A DNA stretch of 64,000 bases. It comes from Combretum micranthum (taxonomy: Eukaryota > Streptophyta > Magnoliopsida > Myrtales > Combretaceae). The translations under genes and the position numbers were made by a program. Shown piece after piece: positions 37,348-48,291 of the stretch; positions within the stretch are counted from its first letter, which is position 1; each line of letters opens with the position of its first letter. The stretch lies in assembly GCA_024138025.1 (NCBI GenBank), contig JAMXBD010000110.1:1488001-1552000 (forward strand), written 5' to 3'. The notes beneath the pieces are model-generated. The model was given only the letters and a program-made list of their open reading frames with translations. It searched no databases and was not told the DNA's origin.

Positions 37348-39930
37348 ATGCTTGGACTTGAAGAACAACAGCAACAAGTGGAAATGGAGAATTCGGTTAA
37401 TGGAGGAGGAGGAGGAGGAGGAGGGTTCTCGCATCAGATTCAGAGTTGTGTTAATAATGGTGGTGGCGGTGACAGTAGCGAAGAAGAGCTTTCTGTCTTG
37501 CCTCGTCACACTAAGGTTGTTGTGACTGGTAATAACAGGACAAAGTCAGTTCTTGTGGGTCTTCAAGGTGTTGTTAAGAAAGCTGTTGGTCTTGGTGGTT
37601 GGCACTGGCTGGTAAAATTTTTACGAAATGAATGGATTTTGGGTGGTTGGGTTTTGGCTTTTAGTTCAATGTGCTTGTTTCTTCATTTAAGTTTCAAACA
37701 GGAGTCTGAATTTTGGTTTGAATGTGATGGACTGCGGTGAATTTTTATTTTTTGCAATGTGGGTTTGATGTTTCACCTTTTTACGATCTTGATCTTCAGT
37801 CACTGCTTCAGCTTTTCCTTTTCTAACTGGGTTTTGCGATTGGAAGATCAAAGTCCATGCTTCTTTTATTCTTATAAATAATTTTGTTTGATTATTGTAT
37901 CTTTTTCAAAATTCAAACTTGGATTCATGCATGTATGATTCTTGTAATGGATCTGGTTATTTAGTGTTTTTTGCCCCTCCTATAATAAAGTAGGATTGCC
38001 CATTAGTAGTAGGTTGGATCTTAATTGATTCGTTTGTATTAGTCTATGAAGATTCTATTATACTAATTTTAATGGCTGTATTCGGATTTGGAATATCCAA
38101 AGTACGGTGTTGTTTTTCATTTCTGGATTATTATTCTAGGAAACTATAAACTAAGCATGCAATATACCATGTTTTTCAATATTTTCATACTAAATAAGTA
38201 ACTTTTGCTATTATGATCATGATAACTCTCTATAGTTTTCTTAGCACTTTTAATTTGAACTCCTAGAAACTTGAATTTCACCATTGGATTGACTTTGCTT
38301 TGTTGTCACCAGCATTGCAATTGAAGTATTCGGGTTTCCTTACTCTGGATATGCCAAATTTTGTTGGTGCAGGTTCTAACGAATGGCATTGAAGTGAAGC
38401 TACAGCGCAATGCTCTTAGTGTCATCGAAGCTCCTACTGGTAATGAAGACGACGATGACCTTGATTTAGAGAATGACCTCGGAAATGGATCGGATTTGGG
38501 TATGTTAATGACACAGTTCACTTTCATTATTTCCGGACAGAAAATGCTTTGTCACATGGGACAGAAAAGTTTTATATACTAGATTGTTCGTTTTTGTATT
38601 ATCTTTGTTGTCTGCTACTTCAAAGAAATATCCATCCAGAAGCAGTCTGAATTTGCAGTTAGACCAATGATACCCATGTTAACTTTGATCCGAATAGTGA
38701 GATCCATATTGGAACTTAGGGGACGGAATTGCTGTTAAAAATTGGATCAGCTGCTATTTGTTTATTCTCTTTAATCTGAAGTGGGAGCTGAATGTCCTTT
38801 TCTTTAGCAATCCATGCAATAAGTTGAAGTAAGTGCTTAAGGTTTAAAAAGTTATCTTTGAAATTGTTGGGAGGCTGTAACCTAGGTTCCGCATTCTTTC
38901 TCTTTTTGCTTTTACTAAATGCCTAAAGCCCTCTTTATCTTTGTTTTTCAATTTGCTGAGAATATCTTTATATGAACAGTAACTTCTTTCCTTCCTTCCT
39001 TCCTTCCTTCTTTCTTTCTTTATCTTGAGCATAATATTGCTGGACCTCATTTTTTTCAGCATCTGATGACACTCCAAAATTGCATAGATCACGGCATCGA
39101 ACCCATAAATCATCTGGGTCATCTCATAGGACTATCAGCAGATCCTTCTCCTGTGAGTCCCAATCAAAGGGATCCATCTCAACACCTCGTGGCTGCTCGG
39201 TATTGTTTGCTGGCATATTATTTCTCTTAGAATTTTATGATAGTATAAAATTTCTGAAGTAGTGAACTTTTTCCCAAAAATCGACTTTAACAAATTGGAG
39301 ACAGCTGCCCTGTGGAGATATTGGCGACATTTTAATCTCGTAAGGATTTCCTACTTAAATGAGAAACTTATCACCAGTCCAGCTTTCTTACAACTTATTT
39401 ATGAAGATCTGTTATTTTGTTAGGTTGATGTCATCCCTAATCCATCAAAAGAGCAATTAATCGACGCCGTCCAGAAACATTTCATGTCCCAGGTGCGACT
39501 GCTAGTTCACTGCCTGTGTGCTTGTTGATTTATCTAGGGGCTAAAAAATTCTTCTTTGTGTGATATCACGGGATGTATTGGCTTATGTCACCAGTTGCCT
39601 AAATAAGACAAATCTGCCACAATTCGACCAAATAATCCGATGATGAAGCTACCATAATCTGACAATCCGGCAAAGTTACCAAAAGACGACTCTCCTAATT
39701 TTAGGACGCATTTTATTATTAGTGACTTAAGCCAGTACTTTCCCGTAATGTCACTAATATATAGAAGTTTTGGGCTGTCAAACTCAATATTATTTCAAAT
39801 ACTTCCGTAGTACCAACACTGTTTTATTTGTTCTTGTTTGAAGCAAATGGACGAGCTACAGGTTATCATTGGATTTGTGGAGGCGGCGAAGAGAAAGAAA
39901 ACTGCTTACAAATCACCCCGAGAAAAATGA
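37348..39930 (+). CDS. SAP30-like Sin3/histone deacetylase complex subunit (AFR1/AFR2 family), six exons
   Basis: Exons: 37348-37611, 38373-38499, 39060-39199, about 39277-39339, 39424-39492 and 39844-39930 (about 249 residues). All junctions are GT-AG and in frame except the 3' end of intron 3. Exon 1 gives an acidic Gly-rich N-terminus, then SSEEELSVLPRHTKVVVTGN and a VGLGGWHWL motif. Exon 2 continues VLTNGIEVKLQRNALSVIEA and an acidic DDDDLDLEND patch. Exon 3 is basic and Ser-rich (KLHRSRHRTHKSSGSSHRT). Exons 4-6 carry the Sin3-binding region: KLETAALWRYWRHFNL, VDVIPNPSKEQLIDAVQKHF, QMDELQVIIGFVEAAKRKK. Arabidopsis relatives AFR1/AFR2 bridge histone deacetylase complexes to chromatin in the nucleus and repress flowering genes. 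The start is the first ATG after a CT-rich leader and gives the family N-terminus. The problem at exon 4 is described in the findings. Confidence 0.88.
38982..39020. repeat. TTCC/TTTC tract in intron 2 of the SAP30-like gene
   Basis: Tandem TTCC units followed by TTTC units, about 40 bp upstream of the exon 3 acceptor at 39058-39059. It lengthens the polypyrimidine tract. Confidence 0.75.
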
Positions 39931-40308
39931 CTGAGGGTCCTAATCCTCATTGCTAACCGATAACCACCATCGCGGCATTTCCCTTCCCATCCCTGGTGAA
40001 TATCAATTAGTTGTAATATACATAACCATGATGCTGCTTACTCTCCTTCTTCTTCTTCTTCTTGTAAGTTCATAGGTTAGACTTTCATTAACCTTAAATC
40101 TTAGTCGAGAGTCATAGCTGTAGAGAGTGTTCTTTTTTGGTAACATGGTATTGTAGATATTCTATGTGAAGAAGAACATGTCCCACGAAGAACCTACTAA
40201 TGTTAGTTTTGAGCGAGAATCAGGGAAGTGGGTGTGGCTGTAAATATGCTCTTTAACTTTATGCCATTTTATCAGCATTAGGTCTATTCGTCTCATTCTC
40301 TTTCCATT
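39931..40308 (+). other. Probable 3' untranslated region of the SAP30-like gene
   Basis: Follows the TGA at 39928-39930. Contains a CTT repeat (about 40046-40064) and T-rich stretches. No single decisive polyadenylation signal was identified. Confidence 0.4.
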
Positions 40309-40331
40309 TATATATATATATATATATATAT
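40309..40331. repeat. AT microsatellite
   Basis: Uninterrupted TA dinucleotide run. Confidence 0.9.
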
Positions 40332-43059
40332 GTTTTTTTTCCAATTATAATAGAAAGGGATTTGAATCTAGGACTTTTAACGTAAAAAGATCAGGGCGAC
40401 GCTATTAGGTCACAGGGGTGATGCTACTTAGGTCATAAGTCCATTCGACTTTCCACAATCTAAGCACTACACATATTCCTCCTAAATCTAACATAAATAG
40501 ATATACTTGGTTAGTTTTTTTTTTTTTTGGTTAAAATATATATATTTTTAATATTTTTTTAAATAAATTGTTTATCAAATAGATTTAGATAAAAAAATTA
40601 GATAGTTCTTAGAAAAAAATTAAATAATTAAGTATAAGTAAAATATGAATATAAATTAGATATATTTACACATATCGTTTCGATATAAATATAGGTAAAA
40701 AATAAATCAACCAAACTGACCTATATATAGGGATGAAGTTTTGTTTATGGAGGACTGGATTTGTGTCAAATTCTTGTATTAATATAAATATATAAAATCA
40801 AATAAAGATCAGAATGATTCATTTATATATTGTCAATTTATGCTGTAGTTGTATTTTTTTATGTTGTATGTTGTGTTAGTTTCGTATTTTGATTTCGTTT
40901 TGACATGCCTAGTTAAGTTATTAATGATGGAACAAATTTTACCGCATGGTTGTTAATAAAAATATCGGTGGAAGTGGGACAAATGTGAGTTTTTACTTTT
41001 CTGTTGTTTCATTTAATTATCTATGGTTTAAAAGATGATTCCGCTAATCATTGGTACTGCGAAATCAATATTTTTTTTAGGACTAATCGAACTAAGTAGC
41101 GTAATAGAACAGAGCTCCATTAATTGGGTGTTATTAAATAATTTGAACTTGGTTTGTTTAAGATATTTGACCCCAAAAAAATACAAAATGTTTGTTGAAG
41201 ATGGATTACTTATTTGAATTCCACATGAGCACCATGAAAAATGCGCCATATTTTACGTTTATTCCAGTTTGATTAAGTTAAAATAAATTGAAGTTTGATT
41301 CTCAGTTTGGCAATTTGAATATATATTAGGCCGAGCGGAGCTTGAATATTTTATATAAGTTAGCTTTGTTAATTTGTATCTTGTTATCTCATAAAACCCT
41401 TAGTCAGGAAAAAAAAAAAAAAATTGTGACACGATACTAGCATCTTTGCCATTAGGCAGTAAACGAGGATGGAGTGAAAATAATATTAAGTTTAAGCTCT
41501 AAGGCAAATACAAATATCGAAAACTTGAATTTGAATTTTGAGCACCTGAAATTTCATTTCAATTTGGTGATACTTGAATTTTTGGTTAGATATCTAAAGT
41601 TTAAATTTGACAATTTGGGTATCGAATAAAATTTTCATGGATATTTTGTATACTCGATTGAACTTACTTCAAATATGAAAAAAATTTATGAAAATTCTGT
41701 TCAAGTATCAAAATTATCAAAACTAAACTTGAGGTATAAAAAAAAGTTCTTGAAAACGTTATTAATGTATCAAATTGATCAAAACAAAACTTTAGGTACC
41801 TAATTAAATATTTTACAAAATTTGAGGTATCATTTTTATCATTAACTCTTGAATTTTTATTTTAAATTAGACTAAAATTTAGTTCATTTATAAATTGATC
41901 ATATTAATATAAGTGCTTATATTTTTAATTTAAATTTATTTTGAAAATTGAATTTTGATAAAATCAATATGCATTTAAGCTTCGTTCCAAAATTTCCAAT
42001 TAGATTAGATTAGATTAGGCTCCCAGGGTAGTTGAGCTAGACTCATTTATTTAACTCAACTAGAACAATATCAAAACAAACTCATAGTAGTTTATAGATA
42101 TTTTTGGTTTATTTACGTCCCCAAGCTGCTATCTTACAAAATTGGTGCATTAAACAAAGTGGTTCTACATAATTATTTTTTGCAGTGGGTATGGTGGTCT
42201 AGTTGTAGCTTTAAAGACAGGGTACTCAATTTACATTACACTGAACAGGTCAATATCTACCAAATTATAATAAGAAACAATAATGACAATAGGATAACAT
42301 TATGGCGTATCATGCAAAATATTTGATAAGAGGCATTGGAGAATTAAATGTGGGAGTTCTCAAATAATAAATGTCTGAAGATGGCCCGTCCCTAGGAGCA
42401 GGTAGGCCTCATTAATGGCAGAAAGCAAATAGTGGAAATATGATGATGGAGGAATTGAGGATTTGGCCCATTCGAAACCACAACTCCAACTGCAAATTTT
42501 TGCATTACTAGACAGGGATATGTATATATGGCAGAGAGGGGGGGAAAAAAGAGAAAGAGAGAGAGAGGTATATGCATATGTTGCAAAACAAAGATGATGG
42601 ACCCTGCCAAATCTTTTCCGAGTCAGTCCACCGATTCACTTGTACACGTTCATACGTATCCATGGAATGGTTTTTAATTGCTTCGTATATACTAAGAGTA
42701 TTGTGGCCAAAAAAAAAAAAAAAATTATATATATTATATATATACTAAGAGTATTTTTATCATATTGGTTAAAACTATTATACAGGATGAAGATGTTAAT
42801 CAATTTAACGGAAACACTATTGACGTATATAAAAAATTATTCAATTTTTAAAATCAGATGTTTAATTATATATTTTATTAAAATTCAGATAGTATACGTG
42901 AATTTAGCCCTGGGAAAGCCAAACATTTGTTGATTCTAAACAACAATAACAACTCATTGCCAAAATATTATTTGGATATAATAATGACGATGACGATGAT
43001 GATGATGGAGTGTGGACACAATATTTGCTATAGACATGAATAAAACTTTGGTGCTTATT
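40332..43059. other. Non-coding AT-rich stretch
   Basis: Contains a MITE-like segment (separate entry), the short run TTAGATTAGATTAGATTAGG near 42000 and a GA run near 42550-42568. No gene or RNA recognised. Confidence 0.3.
41520..41850. mobile_element. Degenerate MITE of the same kind as 55273-55537
   Basis: The right part reads CAAATTGATCAAAACAAAAC, then TTTAGGTACCTAATTAAAT, TTTGAGGTATCA and ATCATTAACTCT. This follows in order the right end of the element at 55273-55537 (GGTACCTAATTGCATAA, AAGTACCGTTCATGACATTAACCC). The left end is too eroded to fix. Confidence 0.4.
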
Positions 43060-43320
43060 TAGAGTCCAATGGGATAATACATCAACTAGTTTTCTTTATA
43101 TTAGTGCAGAAAATGGAGTTGCAGAAAGAAAAAACAGACATTTGTTAGAAGTGGTCACATCTCTTATGTTCACAATAAATCTGTCAAAACCTTACCGAGA
43201 CTATGCTATTCTAGTGGCTGCCTACTTTATCAATAGAATGCCACTTAAAACTCTTGATTTTGAGTGTCTTCTAGAAACTTTGAAAGGTAAGAATGAAATA
43301 TACTGTTTCTCCAAAGGAAT
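43060..43320 (+). pseudogene. Ty1/copia integrase fragment
   Basis: Reads ENGVAERKNRHLLEVVTSLM, then YRDYAILVAAYFINRMPLK. The NGVAERKN and AxYxINRMP motifs are hallmarks of the C-terminal part of the copia integrase core (catalytic Glu in VAERKN). Only about 90 residues remain and they end in an A-rich tract at 43325-43341, with no LTRs nearby. It is an old scrap. Confidence 0.8.
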
Positions 43321-43379
43321 CGCCAAAAAAAAAAAAAAAAAGAAAAACGAAAAAAGATATAGGGGTATTAATTGACCTT

Positions 43380-46173
43380 GCTGTGAGTAGTTGACGTAGA
43401 TAGCTACTTATTACCCATGTTTTGTAACTTAAAGCAATCAAAGTTGTTTGGTATTCTATACACGCAAGGTATCACGTGAGATGGAGTAAAGGTGCTTGAC
43501 GACACTGGGAAAGAGATACAAAAGAATAATCCCAATACAACCACATATATGTTGAATAACTCGGCCAAGTTTACCGCTCTTTCTCTAATTTTCTTTTATA
43601 AAAAATGTACATAATTTCGTGTTTATTAATGCATACAAAAAATTATATAGATATTAAATAAAAAAATTACATAAACACTTTTACTCATAGTATCGCATTT
43701 AATACATACGGCACACAAATGAGTGATGCGCGTATTAGCTACATGGTCATGTGGCATTCTTATGTGCCATCTATATTAAAAATGTTATGTCAGATGTGGT
43801 AAATGCATACAACAATGATACGTCAGTAATTATTTTTGTATAATTAATACTTTAATAACTTTTCTTTTTTAAATGGTAACATAAGTTTTACCCTCAACTT
43901 TGATACATGAATCTTACAAAATTTTGTATGAGTTTTGAAGTGATCAAATTAATATCAAATCATTTTTTTTTGCTATTTTATTACCTTATAAATATTGTAT
44001 GTTTTGCTTCTTGATGTGAAAAAAATAATTTATCAATACTAGATGTATGAGGAGAAGTAAAAACTTGATGATGTACTGTCTCTTTTAAGTAACAAACAAA
44101 GTAAACAGTGTTGAGTAGTAAGTAAAAATAGCTACAAAAAATTTAATTGAATATTAAATTAATTAATTTAAAGTTTGAATATCAAATTTAATCTTTGTGA
44201 AAAAAAAGGATACTAAATTTGATATTTATCAATTTTTTTTCAATATTGTTTTGTAAAGATAGTTATAGGGCCGAACAAGTCAAGAGATATGCATGCAAAT
44301 AAAAACTATCTATAAACTTAATGTTACCTTTAATGAAACTATGCTTGCAAATACTCTTGTCCTTCTTATTCTCTGTAATTTGGGGGGAAAATGATGAGAT
44401 TTAGAGAAAATATTACATCCATTTGTCTTTCCCTTATCTTTCTCTTTCAAAACAAATAAGCGAATGAAATTTAATTTCCGTTATTTCCTTTCCCTACCAA
44501 TAATTCACTCCCAATTGCGTTGTACCAAACATAGTATCCGTATTTTGAATATTTCTTTTTATTTTCCTTATTTTTCTAATTAGCTCATTTTATCACCAAG
44601 TTATTAAGCTTATCTGCTTATGTAATGGATAATGTGTTGATTAAAAGCACCACAAATTGAAATTTGCACATTATATTAGGATAATGTATTATGATTTTAT
44701 CAAGTCCATTATATTATTATAGTTCAAGACAATTCAAAAGATAATGGCCAAAATACAATTTTAGTTCTTCTATTATAAATGGAATTTCTCCCTGCTATAG
44801 GTTTTACATATTAACTATTTAGATAAATAATTTATTTTTATATATTATTGTATTTCCATCCATGCGTTTGGCTTGGATTTGCATCAACCCGATCGACCTG
44901 GGTGGTTGGATCAGGTGAAATCGGCCAACCTAACAAAAAAAAAAAAAACTTACTAGAATTTTAAATATATACTCATACTATATTATAAATTTATAAATAT
45001 TAATTATTATCTTATTTTTTTTTTCCTTTTTCAAGGTATAAGGATTTGGTTTAAATATAAATTTAATTGAGTGATGTCATATATATTTGTCTTTTATAAT
45101 TAAAATGTGCCTTGCATTTTTACTTTTTATTGATTTCGAATTGACTTCTGATTTAACCTCTCGACTCTTGACCATCTAGCATGTCCAATCAAACTATTGT
45201 CCGGTTCTAACAATACTGTTTGAGACCTTTTATTAGATTTTTTTTCTTTTTCTTTTAAAGAATAAAAAGTGATTTGAATAGTAAACCAAACAAGACCCAA
45301 CCTTTTTTTTTGTTTGAAAAAATTATGAATCGAACCATATGATTAGATTCGAATTTAAAGAAAAAAACCAAATTGTAATATATAACTCGATTTGATTTTA
45401 GGTCAAATTAGATTGCATCGTGCTACGCTCACCCTTAATCGTTAGGATTGTAATCGAGTTAAGTAGATTTGATTTTTTAAAAGTAGAAACCCAATTTGTT
45501 TAAAAAAAATTTCATGTTTGAATTCTAGTTGAGCTATTTACTAAGCTTGAAATACTAGCTCGAAGTCCATACGTTTATATAAATTTATTTTAAGTTTGAA
45601 ATGGGCTCATTCATAAATCAAGTTTGACCTAAGCCAACCTAAAATTAGTTAAATTTAATCGATAGTCTGGGTTTGAGAGCCATAGATATATATATATATA
45701 TATATAATAAATCCTATAGGTTAAAATGAATAAATATATTTGGTAAATTGATAAAAGGTTAATGGATAAAAAATTTTATATATATGCGTATATATCATTA
45801 ATAAATTAATTTGATTTATTTTAATATATATTATACACCTATTATGTAATGCATAATATATAAAACTTAGGAACTGAACGAGTTGGCATCCAAACTTAAA
45901 TAAGAGCTGGATCTCGATTTTGCTAAATCAATGAGTTTTATTTTGAGTTTAAATTTGGCTCTAAATATTAAAGACACTCAAAAGTCTAGCCAAACCGACC
46001 TTAATATGAGCTGCATTCAAGTAAATCGAAAATACTTTAGCTCGTTTTGCAAACATAATTTTCACCTTTGATGTCATGTGCTACGTGTCCTCCATTTAAA
46101 TCCTAAAGTTGACACATCTGTGTGCCAAATGATTGTCGGTTGCTTGAAGCAAAATAAAGAGGAAATAGCATTT
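43380..46173. other. Non-coding AT-rich stretch
   Basis: No genes recognised. A segment ending TTGCGTTGTACCAAACATAG (about 44513-44532) resembles one end of a hAT-type MITE without a partner. An AT run lies at 45687-45706. The last five bases, CATTT (46169-46173), are the target duplication of the next element. Confidence 0.35.
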
Positions 46174-46711
46174 TGTTGTGGACAGACAACATAGGAACAG
46201 ATCCAAACCAGTTTGGATGGAAGACTACTACACATAAATACTTTCAGTTATAGTTACAACTGGATCTGAGTAGGATGTAACAGATACAGTTTAGATCTCA
46301 AACAAATAGTACAAGTAGATCTTAACAGCATTGCACGTATCAGATAGTTCTCAGCAGCATAGTTACGGTCATGTAAATGTATAACAGAACAGATTGCAAC
46401 ATGCATGTAACGAAAAGAAAACAGTATAAATAACAGATCGAGATACACAGAGAGGTATCCTCATCTTTTGTCAAATAGTTGTGGTGCCTTGAGTACAAGA
46501 GCCTAATCCAGCTCGAATAGGATTAACCTACACATCAAACAGAGAGTTAGCATTCGAAAGGATCAAGAACAGTAGATAATAACAAGAGAGTATCGAGAGA
46601 AAACGAGAAAGTTAGGGTTTCGAACATACCATTTGAGAGAGAGAGATATAACGTGGAGTTTAAATACCTAGGGTTTATTTTGAATATCAATTTACAGTTT
46701 TGACCCTAACA
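46174..46711 (+). repeat. 5' LTR of the chromovirus element
   Basis: 538 bp, TG...CA ends, same length as the 3' LTR. It contains GAACATACCATTTGAGAGAG and GTTTAAATACCTAGGG (a TATA-like TTTAAATA) near its end. The primer site follows 3 bases later. Confidence 0.93.
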
Positions 46712-46714
46712 AAT

Positions 46715-46731
46715 TGGTGCTCTCGTCCATG
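46715..46731 (+). promoter_or_regulatory. Probable tRNA primer-binding site
   Basis: TGGTGCTCTCGTCC starts 3 bases after the LTR, beginning TGG as expected from complementarity to a tRNA 3' CCA end. It differs from the common initiator-Met site (TGGTATCAGAGC). The tRNA was not identified. Confidence 0.6.
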
Positions 46732-48291
46732 GCTCCTTCTACACGAGCAGGCACAATGGAGGATAATTTTGCCGAATTGGCAAACAATTTGCAAACCACA
46801 TTGTTACAGGCTTTACGCCTTGAAATGGACAAGAAATTTGAAGAATTCTCTAAGAATTTAAGCCAGAATCAGAACCCGGTACCTCATCATATAGATCAAA
46901 ATTCGAGTTCATCATTTTCCAATAATGGGGGCAGTATGGCCGAAAATTTGTTGAAAGGCATCAAATTGGAAATTCCGAAATTTACCAGCCTTGATCCTTT
47001 AGGATGGATTTTCAAAGCAGACCAGTTCTTTGATTTCCATGCCATTCCTGATGAACAACGGATTACCATTGCCTCTTTTGCAATGGAAGAACGTGCTTTG
47101 GATTGGTACAAATGGATGTACAACAATAAACAACTCAGTTCATGGACTGATTTCAAGAAGTCCATTGAAGTTCGTTTTGGTCCCTCAGAATATGAAGACA
47201 TTCAAGGTACTCTTTCTAAATTGACACAAGTTCGATCTGTTGATGAATATCAAACACAATTTGAATCTTTATCAAATCGTGTTGTGGGTTTGCCTAAGTC
47301 TTTTCTTATTAGCTGTTTTATATCGGGTCTTAAACCCTATATAAAACGTGAAGTTCAGATTGCCCGACCTCTTACTCTTATGCAAGCTATATGGCTTGCT
47401 AAAATGCATGAGAGTAAACATAATGATCAATTTCTTTTTCATAAACCATACACAGTTCACCCACCTTCTAAATCTTTTTCTCCTTTACAGTTTTCTAAAC
47501 CATACACTAATCCTTCTTCATATACTACCAATGTTCCTTCTCCTTCTAATACCAACCCTTCTGACAATCATAAACACAAAGCAGCTATTCCCATTAAACG
47601 ACTGTCACCAGCCGAAATGTTAGCACGAAGAGAACAAGGCCTTTGTTACAATTGTGATGAAAAATATCATCGCAATCATAAATGCAAATCTAAATTTCTT
47701 TTATTATTGCATGATATTGATGATAACTCTAAGGGACTATCTGAGATGGCTGATCATACTGATTTAGAGACAGGTTCTATTAGCTATCATGCTTTATCAG
47801 GCACTTTAAAACCTTGTACTCTAAAATTCAAGGGTTATATCAATGGCCATGAGGTTTTGATTTTAGTTGATACATGCAGTACACACAATTTTGTGCAAGC
47901 TCGATTAGTTCAACATTTGGGATTGGTTGTACAACCTGCATCCAAATTTTCAGTCATGATTGGTAATGGTTCTACAATGCAGTGTGATGGGATTTGTTCT
48001 GATTTTCATTTTTCTATTCAATCTTGGGATTTCCACAATTCGTTTTATGTTCTTCCCATACAAGGGGCTGAAGTGGTGCTAGGAATACAATGGCTGACTA
48101 AATTGGGACCAGTGACTATGGATTATTCCAAACTAACATTGGAATTCTTTTCTCAAGGGAAATCTGTTATGTTGATTGGCGATAGGTTTGCTATGACTGA
48201 AGAAATTTCACATCACCAATTACGTAGATTGGTTTCTACTGATGCCATCGCTACTTGTTATCATTGGTGGCTCAGAAAGTGGATACTGTGA
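46729..48291 (+). pseudogene. gag-protease ORF of the chromovirus element
   Basis: ATG at 46729 follows the primer site and opens about 520 residues. The retrotransposon gag domain spans about residues 80-225 (ALDWYKWMYNNKQLSSWTDF). A CCHC knuckle CYNCDEKYHRNHKC lies at about 306-319. A pepsin-like protease follows, with LVDTCSTHNFV at about 379-389 and GAEVVLGIQWL further on. The protease active motif should be Asp-Ser/Thr-Gly, but GAT ACA TGC (47869-47877) reads Asp-Thr-Cys, one base from the normal Gly codon. The frame shifts near 48250-48290 just before RT, ending in spurious residues. Gag itself looks intact. Confidence 0.85.

Noticed and set aside
38844..39122. 92-residue minus-strand ORF rich in Lys/Arg/Glu
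   Set aside because: It is the complement of the TTCC/TTTC tract in intron 2 and part of exon 3 of the SAP30-like gene.
47030..47623. Other-frame ORFs within gag of the chromovirus
   Set aside because: They overlap the clearly coding gag-protease frame and have AT-driven Leu/Ile/Phe-rich composition.
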